The notes below the pieces were generated by a model, which saw only the letters and a program-made list of their open reading frames with translations, was not told the DNA's origin and did no database searches. Shown one piece after another: positions 7,793-18,521 of a DNA stretch of 42,732 nt (positions within the stretch are counted from its first letter, which is position 1; every line of letters starts with the position of its first letter). This DNA comes from Chara braunii (lineage: Eukaryota > Streptophyta > Charophyceae > Charales > Characeae): assembly GCA_003427395.1 (NCBI GenBank), contig BFEA01000379.1:478804-521535 (forward strand), given 5' to 3'. Made by a program: the position numbers and the translations under genes.

Positions 7793-9497
7793 CCTGCTCC
7801 CTGAAACTCTCAGCACCAATGGACGAGGCAGATCGGGAAGAGGAGGAAGACGAAGAAGGAGAGGATGATCTCGCAGGAGCGGGGGTCCATATGGGGCCTA
7901 GCGATGGCTGGAAGGGCCGGAGCGCGGCAGCGTGCCGTGTCAGCGGTCGGGCCTGGGAGTTGTGACGGGGAATCAGCTTCACGGAGTGCTGTCCCTGTGC
8001 GCCAACTTCCGTTGCCTCGTAAATGCCTGTGTAGCGCGGGTGGATCTTGGAGGAGCGTGCGGATTTCTATACCTGCTCCAAGTCCCCAAGTTTATAGCGA
8101 GGAAGTGGTCCCGCGGACGCATGTCCGTTCTCATAATCGCGGATCTGCCGTTGATGCGTCCGATCTACGGCCCGCTGTCGCCGGCGAGCTAACGGGGGAT
8201 AGGCCCTAGCCATTAAGTCCATGTAATGGCGGGCCTTATCTCTGTGTTGGGCCCGTGTTGCTCGAACTTCCGTACCTACCAAGGCGGACAACTGCACCCG
8301 AGGGACACTATTGGTTCTCAGTTGGAAGGGGGACACCCCAGTACTACCGTGTGGGGTAACCCGATAGACGGCCAAAATGTGGTCGACAATGACAGGCCAG
8401 GGCGGGGTGTCTCTTGCAGTGATATTCCGTCTAAGAGCGGTCTTAATCAGTCGGTTGGCATTCTCTATCAGGCCATTGGCTTGAGGCCAATGCCCCGGCG
8501 AGTAGATAATCTTAACGTCTGCCCTGACTAGGTGACGTTCTACTTTCGCCTTGAAATTCTGACCCATTTGCATGCACAAAATTCGGTTTACGTACCAGGC
8601 TACCTCCTGCGAATTCCGGCTGGTCATAGCGTATGCCTCGATCCATTTCGAAAAGTGATCGACGGCCACTAAAAGAACATTGAGCTCTCCCTGATCGACG
8701 GGACCTCTCGGAACGTTGATACCCGTCATGTCGATGCTAACCCTTTGAAAGGGGCACTCTACACGAGTAGGCACCATCGTTTGAGGCATCTGTACCGGCG
8801 CCTTGTCCGCGTCGCAGGCCGGGCAATTCTGGATTATGTATTTCACATCTTTTCGAATTCCCGACCAGTACCATCCATTCTTTTCGATGGCTTTTTCCGT
8901 GTTCTTGACCACGAAATGGACTGCATCCTCTTCATGAGCGGCTTGTGTCCAATCAAACCTAGCGAAAGGGTGCGGAACCGTCAACCAGCTAGTCCCTCCG
9001 CCATCATCGACTTTTCGTTTTTGTAACGTCGGTCCCTGCCAGCAGTAATCCTGCGCCCGCTCTGTGACTCTCCGCCGCTCGGCTTTGGTAAGTTCTGACA
9101 GCGAGTCGCCTGACAGCCTCCGTAGCAACAGAAGGTCCGTCCAGACTTCTGCCCGGCGGGCACTTGGCGCGAATCCGTCGGCGGTCCATGCGTCCAGATA
9201 CCGTTTCTCGGTAGGGACTTGGTCCGTTCTGCAGTTGGGACAGACCCACGTCTTTTCACTTCGGTACCTAACGCATTGTCCGTGGGATTTGACCGCTTGA
9301 CACTGACTACACTGCACCCACAAAAGGAAACTGGGCCCTCCCGGATGTGACCCTTCTTGGTCCGGGACCATAGGCAAGGTACAGAAGAAACAGGGACTCA
9401 GATGTGTTTCAGGGGACGAGTAGGGACTAGATGAGAGAGCGAGGGAGTTGGATGAGGGCAAAGAGATAGCGTTTGCCATCTCCGGCGAAACCTCCAT
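7767..9497 (-). pseudogene. pol (IN): Element A PHD-finger integrase
   Basis: Begins with a Ser-rich leader, then a PHD-type finger: Cys36-x2-Cys39, Cys63-x2-Cys66, His72-x2-Cys75 and Cys86-x2-Cys89, with WVQC before the second pair and W-V-C before the last, as in histone-reading PHD fingers. The conserved RTDxxPTExR motif follows. Next is the integrase zinc domain His188, His194, Cys225, Cys228, then the catalytic core with Asp256 and Glu345 (NGLIE). The central Asp is lost: about nine codons present in element B (around ILIDNGAEF) are missing and replaced by QMGQNF. An in-frame TAG at 8067 interrupts the C-terminal SH3-like region, which continues to 7767 with no chromodomain. Not active as an integrase. 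Confidence 0.93.
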
Positions 9498-9504
9498 TCC
9501 GGAC

Positions 9505-10038
9505 TCAGGCGTCGTCCTTGCGCAACACGTGTAGCTCCCCGTAGCGTGGTTTCGTCGTCGCGGCTTCTGGCCTCCACGGAATGAGTCGCTCGTTGGGGGG
9601 ACACTTATTGGGCGGCAGGAGGCGCGTCAATCCATCGGTATTGCCATGCTGCCACGTGGCACGGTGGCGGATGTCGAAGTCATAGTCCTGCAGACGCACC
9701 ACCCACCTTCCCAGCGTCCCCGTGTAGTCCGTGTTGTTGAGTAGGGACAGCAGCGGCTGATGATCCGTTACCAGCACGAATTTCTGGCCGTAAAGATACG
9801 GTCGGAAACGCTGAATCCCCCACACCACCGCCAGGCATTCGCCTTTGCACGCTTCGTAATTAGCCTGCGCCTGGCCCAGCGTCTTGGAGGCATACTCAAT
9901 GACGTGTTCCCTTCCGTCCACCCCGTGCCGAGCCAGCACCGCCGATATCGCCTGCGGCTGCCAATCGGTGTACAGTGCGAACGGTCTTGTCGGGTCGGGA
10001 CGTGCCAACACAGGAGCAGATGTCAGAGCCTCCTTCAA
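9505..10038 (-). pseudogene. pol (RH): Element A RNase H
   Basis: Follows RT in the same frame after one TAG. The Ty3-type RNase H acidic residues are visible: Asp in YTDWQPQAISAVL, Glu in CKGECLAVVWGIQRFR, Asp in VTDHQPL and Asp in GNTDGLTRL. It removes the RNA template during reverse transcription. The frame closes with its own stop at 9505, only a few bases from the ATG of the integrase frame at 9497, so integrase appears to be expressed from a separate frame rather than as one pol fusion. The same arrangement holds in element B (36642 and 36714, here overlapping by about 70 bases). Confidence 0.92.
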
Positions 10039-10068
10039 CGCCTGAAACGCCGCTTCGCATTCCGACGT

Positions 10069-11127
10069 CTAGATCAGCTGCTCCTCTTTCTTCAGCAGGT
10101 TCGTTAGGGGCTTCGCTACACCGACAAACCCCTTGATGAAGCGTCGGTAATAGGATGCCAACCCTAGAAAAGCCCGAACCTGGGTGAGTGTGACCGGCGC
10201 CGGGGCTTCTTGAACTGCTGCCACCTTCCTCGGATCCGGTTTTAGTCCATCGACCGTGACGATGTACCCCAAGAATGAGATCTCCGACAAGAAGAACTCG
10301 CTTTTCTCCAAGGCCACTTTGAACCCCGCATCTTTTAGTGCATGCAAAACCCACTCAATGTGTTCCACGTGGTACTCGTGTATTTTTGAAAAGACCAAAA
10401 TATCATCCATGTACACAATCACACAGAAATTGATCAGGGGCTGGGTTAGTCGGGTTTTGTTAACGAACTCAGCGAAGGCCATATTGATGGCCCGCTGAAA
10501 CGTTGCAGGGGCGTTACAAATTCCCATGGGACACCGGACCCATTGCCACGTGCCCTCAAATAGGACAAAAGCGGTTTTAGGTCGGTCTTCCGGTCGGACT
10601 GCGACATGGTGAAAACCGTGTCGGATATCGAACTTGGAAAAGACCCGAGCGGACCCGATAACATCTAATAAATCGTCGATTCGCGGCAAGGGATACACAT
10701 CTTTGGTAGTGATAGCGTTCAATTTTCGGTAGTCGATACATACCTGGACCGAACCATTTCGTTTTGGCACGAGGACCACGGGAAAAGACCATGGTCCCAG
10801 CAATGGTTCGACCCACCCCAACCGCTCGAATTCCCGTACCCTTTCCAACTCCAGCTGTCTTTCTTTAAGGGAATATTGGCACAGTCGGCAATGTACCGGG
10901 GCGTGATCCCCGGTATCAATCGCGTGCTGTATCAAAGGGGTTAGCCCTATGTCGTGGTCCTGAATATTGACGGCCTCATGATAGGCCCGTATAACCGCCA
11001 GGAGGAGGCGTCTGTATTCATCCGGAACACGGGCTGGTAACTGAACTTCTACGGTTCCCCTAGGAAGGGAGACCGTCGTCGTAACCGTGGGGACCGCCGC
11101 GCTGGCATCGGACGAGGCCCCAAACAA
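10069..11127 (-). pseudogene. pol (RT): Element A reverse transcriptase
   Basis: 352 codons covering the Ty3-type RT. Motifs in order: WVEPLLGPWSFPVVLVPKRNG, IDYRKLNAITTKDVYPLPRID, FSKFDIRHGFHHV with catalytic Asp157, TAFVLFEGTWQWVRCPMG, CNAPATFQR, the VYMDDIL box with Asp221 and Asp222, LGYIVT and RAFLGLASYYRRFIKGF. All three catalytic aspartates are present. The stop at 10069 is a TAG where a Trp codon is expected, and RNase H follows in the same frame. The RT N-terminus is intact here but partly deleted in element B. Confidence 0.95.
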
Positions 11128-11145
11128 AGAGTTGTCGGTTTTCGC

Positions 11146-11502
11146 TTAAAGGACAGTCGCAATAAGTTGACTGTCCGCCGGACTCATCGGCTCGCTTTCC
11201 ATGTCACCGTCACTGTCTTGTTCGGGTTCGGCCGAGGGTTCTACCGAGAAGGCCTGCGTCAGTTCCCTCGGTCCCCACCGATATTCCCTGGTTCGGGGTT
11301 GAAACGACACCACCTCTTTCAAGAGTATCGCGGCTTTTTCATTCGTGAGTAGGGGCCGTGGAGGTCGAAAAGATAAATCGCACAGCCCCCTAAGCTCGGT
11401 AAATCTTTCAGGTAGGGGGTCCGTCCTGAGATATAAGGACGCAGGGGGTTCCAAAAGGTCAACTATTCGGGACACCCTCAGCAGGGGTTCCCCCTGCACC
11501 AC
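11146..11502 (-). pseudogene. Element A protease-RT linker
   Basis: About 118 codons in the RT frame, separated from RT by one in-frame TAA. It has the conserved block GEPLLRVSRIVDLLEPP (matched in element B by GEPLVQISRMVDSLEPP) and an acidic tail. No known catalytic domain is visible; it is a polyprotein linker shared by both elements. Confidence 0.75.
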
Positions 11503-11540
11503 GGAGGAGAACGTGTGCGACCAATTGGACTCACTCCGAA

Positions 11541-12011
11541 CTATTTCCAGGGGTTCTCGTCGCCAAGAATGGCACCACCGATCCTGAACCCGGATCGAAT
11601 ATCGGTCGGAACGTCAGTCTCCTCACCTCCCGACGAGGTTTTATTTTCGCCTGGTGACAAGCGTCGGATCATGTTGATTTGGTGGGCTTTCGTGGTGATT
11701 CGAGGCACCGACTGGGTACGCATACGCACCGCCAATCTCATTGGTATCGTTTGTGGTTTGGGGTGGGCCGATGTGAGCACCACCTTACAGCTGTCAAAGT
11801 GCATTCGCGCTCCAACCGCCGCCTGCCATGGAATGCCTAGCAGAACATCATACGCCTGTACATCCAGCACGATTGCGTCGCATAAACAATGCACCCGCCC
11901 CACCCGTATAGGCACGTTCGTTATCCGCCCTTTAAAATGAATGATGTCTTCCGTAGCGGATATATACAGTTCATCCCGTCGGAGGGGCTGAACCTGTTCT
12001 TCCCTTCCCAA
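11541..12011 (-). pseudogene. pro: Element A protease, C-terminal part
   Basis: Continuation of the aspartic protease after a single in-frame TGA. It contains the strand IVLDVQAYDVLLGIPW typical of the retropepsin flap-distal region (hydrophobic-D-x-Y-D-h-h-L-G-h-P-W) about 50 residues on, followed by MRLAVRM. It ends with an Arg/Ser-rich tail and a stop near 11541. RT continues in a different frame, so either a frameshift joins them or an indel separates them. Element B shows the matching segment (VVLDVNTYDILFGLP). Confidence 0.85.
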
Positions 12012-13130
12012 TCATTTCGTCAATCTCCAAGAAATGGTGACTGCTGACGATCCCGAGTCTAGGATGGCGGTCGAGGGGTTTCCCCAGACCTCGCAGTCAC
12101 ACTCAGCGCTTTTCCAGGTTATAGGATAGGCCCGGAGGAATACCTCGGGTTTTTCGGAGGCAGAATCTACGGTCTGGATCATTCCTATCCGGTTGGCTTC
12201 GTGCACCTCTGAGGTTGAGGGCTGTGACTCCTCGTTTGTGGGTGGGTCTCGTAGGACCGACTTTTTGCCCTTTCTACTTTCCTCGAATCGGTGCCTGTTT
12301 TTGAGGCATCGTTCGATCAACGTTTCGTTAGCCGCTTCAGAAATGGTTAGCAGATAGGGAATAGGGACGGGGATCCGTAGATCCAGAGCCTTCAAGGTAT
12401 CCAATACGTCGATATGGCCATCCTTGTATTCAGGCCCGGGTGCCGCAAGATCTTCGAACCCTGGTCGCCACGGCCCGAGGTCGCTTTCCTCGGTAATCCA
12501 TTGGATGTGACGTATCACTCCGATGGTCCCGGGTTCGAACATCGCTGCCGCCATATACTCGTCGGGTCCTATCTCAGTGGCCGCAGGGGTCACCATCTCC
12601 GTCGTTCGTGTGTCCATTACCGTGGCTACCCTCCCCTGTCCTGCAGCGGTTGGAGCAGCCAGCGAGATTTGGGAAGGTCCGGTGGGCCCCGCGGGCCCAC
12701 CCTGAGTTCGAGGTTTCGGACAATCTTTCGCAAGGTGGCCTGGCTGATTACAGTTATAACAGCGTAGGGGCAGGACAGCCCCGGCCATGGCCGGTCTTAT
12801 CATAAGGGCCCCGGCGGCCATAGCCACTTGTTGTCGTTGTGCGGCGGCTATGCATTGCCGCTGCAGGCCTTGAACAAACTCCGTCAACGGGGCCACTACC
12901 GTAACTAATTGGGCCGCGACCTCTTTCATGGACACTTCTTCCTCGCCCCGTCCTCCTTGTGCTAGACTAAAGCGACGGGAGGTCGAAGAAGAGGAAGAAG
13001 TTTTCCGATCCGAGCCTTTTTTTGTCGGACCCAACCCGAAGCGATCCTCGAACATTCGTGCCGTAGCGGAGTAGCTATTGCGTCGAACACCCGAAGGGTC
13101 GTCTTCGTCGGATTCTGAGTCCAGGCCCAC
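12012..13130 (-). pseudogene. gag-pro: Element A gag zinc knuckle and protease start
   Basis: Same frame as the capsid segment. A Ser-rich stretch (residues 45-53) precedes a CCHC zinc knuckle (CYNCNQPGHLAKDC, residues 124-137), the RNA-binding part of nucleocapsid. A long linker leads to the retropepsin active site, ILDSGSSAVTIS, near the end (about 12062-12049 on the window), with Asp-Ser-Gly intact. The frame then meets a TGA and resumes at once in the same frame. Element B has no stop at this point, so the stop looks like decay rather than a programmed signal. Confidence 0.88.
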
Positions 13131-13139
13131 ATCGTAATT

Positions 13140-13676
13140 TTATTTCCCGTACTTAATTGCATGCTGAATTAGCTCCGTCAAGGTATGTTCTATAGGGTTG
13201 CATTTCTTGCGGATTTTTTTTCGCAGGCGAGAATCTGACAATCCTCTGACGAAATCAGTCCGTACCATTTTCTCATCCACCCCGGAGCGTTCGGCAAGGT
13301 ACGTAAAGCGTTTAACATATCTAGCCAAGGTCTCCCGAGGCTGCTGCGTGTATTCCTTTATTAGACGGAGGCATTGACCTGGTGCGATGTGATCAAATCT
13401 GTCGAGAAATTTCCTCTGGAAGGCTAACCAATTAGTGAAAGGGTTATGTCCATACCACTCAAAAGCGGTTCCGGCTAACCTTCCGGAAATTTGTTCTCGG
13501 AGCAACTGGTCCGACCAGCCCTGGGCTTTCAAGGCAGCTAGCCAGGTACGAGGGTCGGTACCATCTTCGAAAAAAATGGAAACCTCGGAGGGAGGAGGTA
13601 CAAAATACAGGGGATGATTGGCCATCCCCGCGTGGTTATCGTCGTCGTTTCCACCCCCAATTCCGGGTTCAACCAT
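13140..13676 (-). pseudogene. gag: Element A gag, capsid part
   Basis: A 178-codon frame encodes a Retrotrans_gag-type capsid region. The hallmark pattern is visible: a Trp in an ALKAQGW-like helix near residue 50, AFEWYG near 72, then W-x4-F-x3-F-x3-F around 82-94. The next ATG (MANHPLYF, residue 18) is an alternative start. Gag forms the virus-like particle that houses reverse transcription. The frame ends at a TAA but continues in the same frame into the zinc-knuckle segment, so the stop is probably a nonsense change, although a designed capsid/nucleocapsid split cannot be excluded. The relative in element B has its stop about 25 codons earlier, so stop position is not conserved. Confidence 0.88.
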
Positions 13677-13852
13677 CGCGGGAGGTGGACCTCAAGCCCG
13701 GCCTCTCGCTCGGTTCTGATTGCTTTTCGAGGGCCGCCGTCGACGGGGAGCCAGCCTACTCAAAAATGCGAAAAATCTACTAAAAAGATCAAAAAGGAAA
13801 AACTCTTAATCAGGATAATTGTCCTAGGAAACCTCGGAGCCGAAACGAATCA

Positions 13853-13864
13853 GCTCTGATACCA
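13853..13864 (-). other. Primer-binding site, tRNA-iMet
   Basis: Minus-strand TGGTATCAGAGC abuts the 5' LTR and is complementary to the 3' end of plant initiator tRNA-Met, the primer for minus-strand DNA synthesis. The leader from here to the first gag ATG is about 180 nt. Confidence 0.93.
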
Positions 13865-16149
13865 ACCTCACGCCCCCTCGCAGCTTCCCGTACTGGGTCG
13901 CCGATTAGAGTTCTAGGAGGGGCGTGGCCGAGGATTTTTGGCCGTAGGGCTTGAGTCTCCCGGACGGAACGGGAGGCTCTCGTTTCGTGCCATAGGTTAC
14001 CCCGGAGTCGAATTGTCGTCGCAAAGTCCCGTGGGGGTCGGATCACTCCGAAACGATAAAATCAGAAGGGTTTCCGCAAAAACGAATTGTCGTCGTGCAT
14101 TAGGACGGAAAAAGGCATCAAGGGGAGAGGGCCATGGCGGCGGAAGGCAGAAACTCCGACCGTCATGGGTTTGGGGGATAGGTGGTGGGTTCGAAGCCTT
14201 TAGGCCTCGTCATCGGCCTCACGAAGTGACTGGACCATCGGGTTTTTGCTGTAGAGGTGGGTGGTTCGAGGTCTTCAAGCCTCGACGTCGGACTCGCAAA
14301 ATCCGCGCGGAAGTTTCTGAGAGGGTGAAACGGCGGGAGGACTCGCCGGCATCCGAATTCGAAATTGCGCGGGCAGCGCCCCCGCATTACGGGAGAGCTC
14401 GGGGAAACGTGTCGCTCCCTCGTAACCCGGGACCAAGCGTCGCCACGAACACGAGTCCCCCTGGCGACACCAGCGACAATCAAACTGCGGCCGCCACGCG
14501 GCGTGAGCGGCTGACCAGGACAACACCGTCAAACCCGTATAAGTCAATATTAGAGTCGGGGAATCAAAGCGATCAATCAAGACAAACCCGTTCCCCCTTA
14601 TATCACACGCCCGAGGCGGGTCCCACCAGCACACTTGCTCTGTCCGTCTCAGCGCGCGCCGTACGTCCGCATCGCATTAGACGTTGTCGTCATCTGCCAT
14701 GGGGAAGGTCGGTAGCGGGAGGAGACGATCGGAGGGGCGCAATGAACACGGGCAAGATCCTGCGCTCCCGGTCATCCGAACCAACACCGACTCCATACAA
14801 CACTCGACACAACTCTTCTCTCTCAAAAGTGGGTGCGTCGGGGGAAGATGACGAAATCTAAGCTCTCTCCCCTTGCGGGGGCGTCGACCGTCCGCGCGGA
14901 CGCAGGCGGTTGACGTCACCGGGACAGGGACGAGAAGTTCAAAAGCGAGGACTATCAGTTCAAAAAGGAATGCGATCGAGAGAGAGAGTGAGTTACGCCA
15001 AGACTGCGCGTGCACGCAGGAAAGGCCGCGGAGGGGAGGGGAACAACAGGATCAACACACTCGTACTCCTAAGCAGACGGTCCCCCAGTTCAGTTTCCCC
15101 GTCCCCGCCCGGACAAGTACATACACACATACGTGCATGCAATCAACAACCCTTGACAGGACATCCAATCATCCATAGACCTTCGACATCACTCATCTGC
15201 ACAACCAGCTCCCATCACTCGGGGCTTCACACACACGACATGCATAGACAAAGCAGCAATGGAGATAAAAGCGAGTCCTTCTTGTACACAAAAATTGCAA
15301 TTAACTGCCGCCTCCAGGCGCAGCCTTCAAACCTTCCAAGACCACCGACCACCATAGCCACAAGGCCCTGCCGCGGCCGGCGTCCAATCCCCACCACTGC
15401 TCAGTCCCTCCGACTGCTTCGCCCCGACACTACCGCGGGTCCACCCCACGTCGTCACTCTGCCCGTCCTTGGACTCGTCGAGCCTGTTCGGCGCCGCGGA
15501 CTTTCACGCATAGCTCGCGCAGCATTGCAGCCGAGATCAAAGAGAGAGAGAGGAGAGGGTTGCGCAAATTTATGGCGCGGGAGGCGGCGGGTTGTCAGCA
15601 CGGGGTGCGGGCAGCGCAGGTTGTAGATGAGCAGGACAGGAGGAAGGTGGGGAGTTAGAGGGTTCGACCTGCGGGATGGCATGGTCCTACGTGATTGGGG
15701 TGTCCGTGCGCGGTTTCCCGCTCTCCACATTGATCCGAGCATCCCAACTACGTGGCCAATCACTTCGCGGAGTAAGGATCGAGCTGGGCGGAGGGGAAGA
15801 CGAAGAGTCCTGCATGGGGGAAATGCGCACTGCAAGAAGGGAAGATGGCGCGGGGATGCAAAGCAAGAAACGGGGGTGCGAGACGCGCGAAGAAGTCGGA
15901 GCTTAGGCGCGCGCACGCAAAAATTCAAAAAGTCCCCACCGAAACCGTTTCTTGGTTTTCATACCGCGGCCGCTATTCGCCCGCGCGGGAGTGATTTAAC
16001 CAAACAAAATGAAAAAGCCGTTTCGAAAAGAAAACAAAAGCAAAAAGAAAGAAAAACCCCTGTTTGTCCGCATCCGTGCCTCGGGGCTTCCGGGGGATTT
16101 TTCCTCAGGGATACGGGAAGCCGCGCGGTACGGGTCTGAGCTTATCACA
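13865..16149 (-). repeat. 5' LTR of element A
   Basis: 2285 bp, close to the length of the element B LTR (2362 bp), so this is probably the complete form. It starts TGTGATAAGC at 16149. Its other end reads GTGAGGT directly into the PBS, without the terminal ATCACA seen in the 3' LTR. The part missing from the 3' LTR (about 14908-15953) has no convincing gene. Confidence 0.92.
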
Positions 16150-16720
16150 GGCAGGAGATTGCAGGCTGATGATTGTGCCTGGCTCGTGCCGAGGATATGG
16201 TCCTTCGAACCCTTTTCTAGGACGGAGTTGGGGGAGTACCCGGGACGTCCCCTTCGATGACAAAGACAGAACTGTTGCACTTGTCGGTCTTCCGGGACCT
16301 CCCTTTCGATGACGAAGACAGAACTGTGGCACCTGCAGGCGGGGTATCAGGCGTCCTACTAGTGAGTGGGCTAGCTGGTAGGATGGTAATAGAGCACAGC
16401 AGCAGCAGAGATGGTGGCTCTGCTGCAGTAAGTCTTGCTGGAGTGGGGACCTGGGGATTGGTTGGAGGGTTGTAGACATGTCTGAAGCGGTTCCAATATT
16501 TCTGATTCATAGTAGCTTTCTAGCCTTAAAAAAAGGAGGAATGAGGTGAGAGAGAGAAAGATATCACGCGTCCTACTAGTGAAGGGGCTAGCTGGTAGGA
16601 CAGAAACAGGGTATAGCAGCAGTAGAGATGGTGGCTTTGCTGCAGTAAGTCTTGCTGGAGTGAAGTAAGGAGGACTGATGGTGGATTCTTGAGTCGTTTT
16701 TTGAATTTTGTCTAACTCTG
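16150..16720. repeat. Flank of element A with 217-bp-spaced duplication
   Basis: 16150-16238 is the remainder of the 357-bp tandem repeat. CGATGAC-AAGACAGAACTGT-GCAC occurs at about 16254 and 16307. A block of about 97 bp starting GCGTCCTACTAGTGA occurs at 16351 and again at 16568 (spacing 217). No coding gene is evident. Confidence 0.8.
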
Positions 16721-16769
16721 AAGTTCCTTGGAAAAAAAAAGAAAAAAAAAAGAAAAAAAAAAGAGATGT

Positions 16770-17012
16770 TGAAACTCGACCCGCTCCACCGACTGGAGGC
16801 GGGTCGTTCCACAAACATGTAGAAACCACGTCTCTGACAAATGTGGAAGTGTTTTAATCAATGCTGGCAGGGGGAGGCCTTCTCAACTTTTCTCAACAAA
16901 GATCCTTGTTGAAGTTGTAAATGTCCTTATGGGACGCAGGACCCGGTTTCCAGCACGTGCTTCTCCCCACGAATAGATTGGAGCATTTGTTAAAAAAAAA
17001 AAAAAAAAAAAA
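16770..17012 (+). mobile_element. SINE-like retroposon copy a
   Basis: The 3' part (16931-16990) carries the shared core GGGACGC-GGACCCGGTTTCCAGCA-GTGCT, followed by a 20-base A tail (16992-17012). The 5' boundary is uncertain; a hairpin (GACCCGC...GCGGGTC, about 16779-16806) and an A-rich run at 16731-16763 lie upstream. The same core with an A-rich tail is found at 19.3 and 25.2 kb on the other strand. Confidence 0.55.
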
Positions 17013-17349
17013 GTCTGTGTGGCGAAGAAAAAATGTTGAAAAATCCACTTTGGGCATTGGTGTGGCGAGGCCCTTACTCTATATGGCCACACTCTAGAAG
17101 CACTCCCGAAATTCGTGAGTGTTGTTCTTTTGTTTCTAGTGCACTACGAGACAGCGCCAGCCCATTCTGATGACCGGGACACCAGGCACACTCGTGCAAA
17201 AGAAAAGCGACATTGGGGGTAGGAAGGAGGACGCTAGAAATCCAAAGCGTTGCAGGCTGCGAACTACTTTAGATGCTTCGTGAGTGCCCTTCAAGAGTGC
17301 TTTCTGACAGCTCTCGAAGGGTGTTTTCATGAGTTGGTGTCTAGAGTAA

Positions 17350-17858
17350 GGGCCTTGCTGCACTACTCTTGAATCTTGAAAAATCAAGAGTTCATCACCG
17401 CTGCACTAACTCTTGACACCTCGTCCTGAATTTCCATTCAAGAGGTGTCGGATTCACTCTCGAAAACTTCGAGAGTGAGTCCCGCTGCACTAACTGTGGA
17501 AAAGTACTCTCATCCTGCGCTTCAAGAGGGGTCACGAACGGCCCTTCGGACGAGCTCTTGAAGCTTCCACAGTTCCCGCCTGCAGGAGCTTTTTTTCAAA
17601 CGAGGCCAACCGGACCCTTCGTGCGGTTTGCAAATTCGAGAGTTGGCCTCCAGTCTCAGTGGACAAAATCGTGACCGCCCTGTTGTGTAGTGTCTTTTCA
17701 GTTTCGTGAACTTCTGTCTGACAGTCAAGAATGCTCACGAGTGCCGAGAGTCCGGAGTAAGTGCAGCGAAGACAGCACTTGAGGCTGACCCGGGAGTCTG
17801 ACAGCGCCAGAGGCACTCTTGAATATTTTCATGTGTCTAGCGTAGTGCAGCGAGGCCC
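17350..17858. mobile_element. PIF-like MITE inside a larger foldback
   Basis: TIRs GGGCCTTGCTGCACTA (17350-17365) and TAGTGCAGCGAGGCCC (17843-17858) match with one mismatch and are flanked by TAA on both sides (17347-17349, 17859-17861). The interior holds hairpins, including an 11-bp perfect stem TCACTCTCGAA/TTCGAGAGTGA (about 17453-17477). Sequence outside it (CACTCTAGA...GTGAGTG near 17090-17120 and CACTCAC...TCTAGAGTG near 17876-17902) is itself inverted, suggesting insertion into an older foldback of about 840 bp. No transposase. Confidence 0.72.
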
Positions 17859-17987
17859 TAAGTGGAGCAAGGCGGCACTCACGAAAAATCTAGAGTCTAG
17901 AGTGGTGGGGCGAGGTCGCCCCCCTGGCGGCAATCACATCCAAAGCTCAGCCAAAAAAGTCCTGTGTAGCACGGCGAACAGTTCGCG

Positions 17988-18025
17988 CCCCTTCATGTTC
18001 GCGCGTTCGCGCGAAGGGCTCGCGA
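17988..18025. repeat. GTTCG-rich inverted repeat
   Basis: CATGTTCGCG and CGCGAACATG form a 10-bp perfect stem with a 17-nt GC-rich loop. A second GTTCG-rich foldback lies near 18646-18700: GTTCGTGTTCGGAGG pairs with CCTCCGAACGCGAAC (14 of 15), and an inner 12-bp stem TGTTCGCGTTCG/CGAACGCGAACA has a CCTC loop. Confidence 0.7.
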
Positions 18026-18302
18026 ACATGTTCGGGCGAATTTTTTTTTCGTAAAAAAAATAAAATAAAACAAAAATTGTTTTTCGATTTTTGATTTTTA
18101 ACTCATGATTGGCTACGAATTTGAACATGACTGTGCTATTGTTTTGGTGTCTGAGTGATCTGAATTCGCAATAAGGATTGGTGTGTCGTGCCTAGTTAGA
18201 CTGTGTTTGCCTGGACATTTCCATTTTCCTTCTTTGGTGTGTACAATACGTACTCCGTATACACAATTGTATACAAGAACGACAACGTCGGTAGGTTAGC
18301 AT

Positions 18303-18521
18303 CTTTCTGTGCCTGTAATAAGGTACCCATGTCAGTAGGTCAGTAGGTTGGCAGCTTCCTGAACCTGCGTCGTGGTACCCAGAGGAGACAATTCAGTTTT
18401 TGGAACCTCTTTTATGATGTAAGGGATGCCGGACCCGTTTTCCGGCTTGTATAATTCAAAAGCGGCCGCTGTGTGAACCAGGCCGAACCAGGCCGAAGTG
18501 CCTGGATCACACGGCACCGGC

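Larger units (their letters stand above)
4358..16149 (-). mobile_element. Ty3/gypsy retrotransposon A, full length
   Basis: An 11.8-kb element read on the minus strand: 5' LTR (13865-16149), PBS, gag, protease, RT, RNase H, PHD-integrase, accessory frames X1-X3 and 3' LTR (4358-5611). The outer ends are TGTGAT...ATCACA. The target duplication is GGCA (4354-4357 and 16150-16153), supported by the uninterrupted copy of the host tandem repeat at 3992. PR-RT-RH-IN order identifies Ty3/gypsy (Metaviridae). The LTRs differ at a few percent of sites and by one deletion of about 1.04 kb. Several in-frame stops and an integrase lesion show that this copy is not autonomous. Confidence 0.95.

Noticed and set aside
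7767-8100. Chromodomain at the integrase C-terminus
   Set aside because: After the SH3-like part there is only a short Arg/His motif and a Ser-rich tail; the aromatic cage pattern is absent.
15401-15928. 175-codon frame in the long part of the 5' LTR
   Set aside because: Arg/Pro/Ser-rich sequence typical of GC-rich noncoding DNA, with no counterpart in element B.
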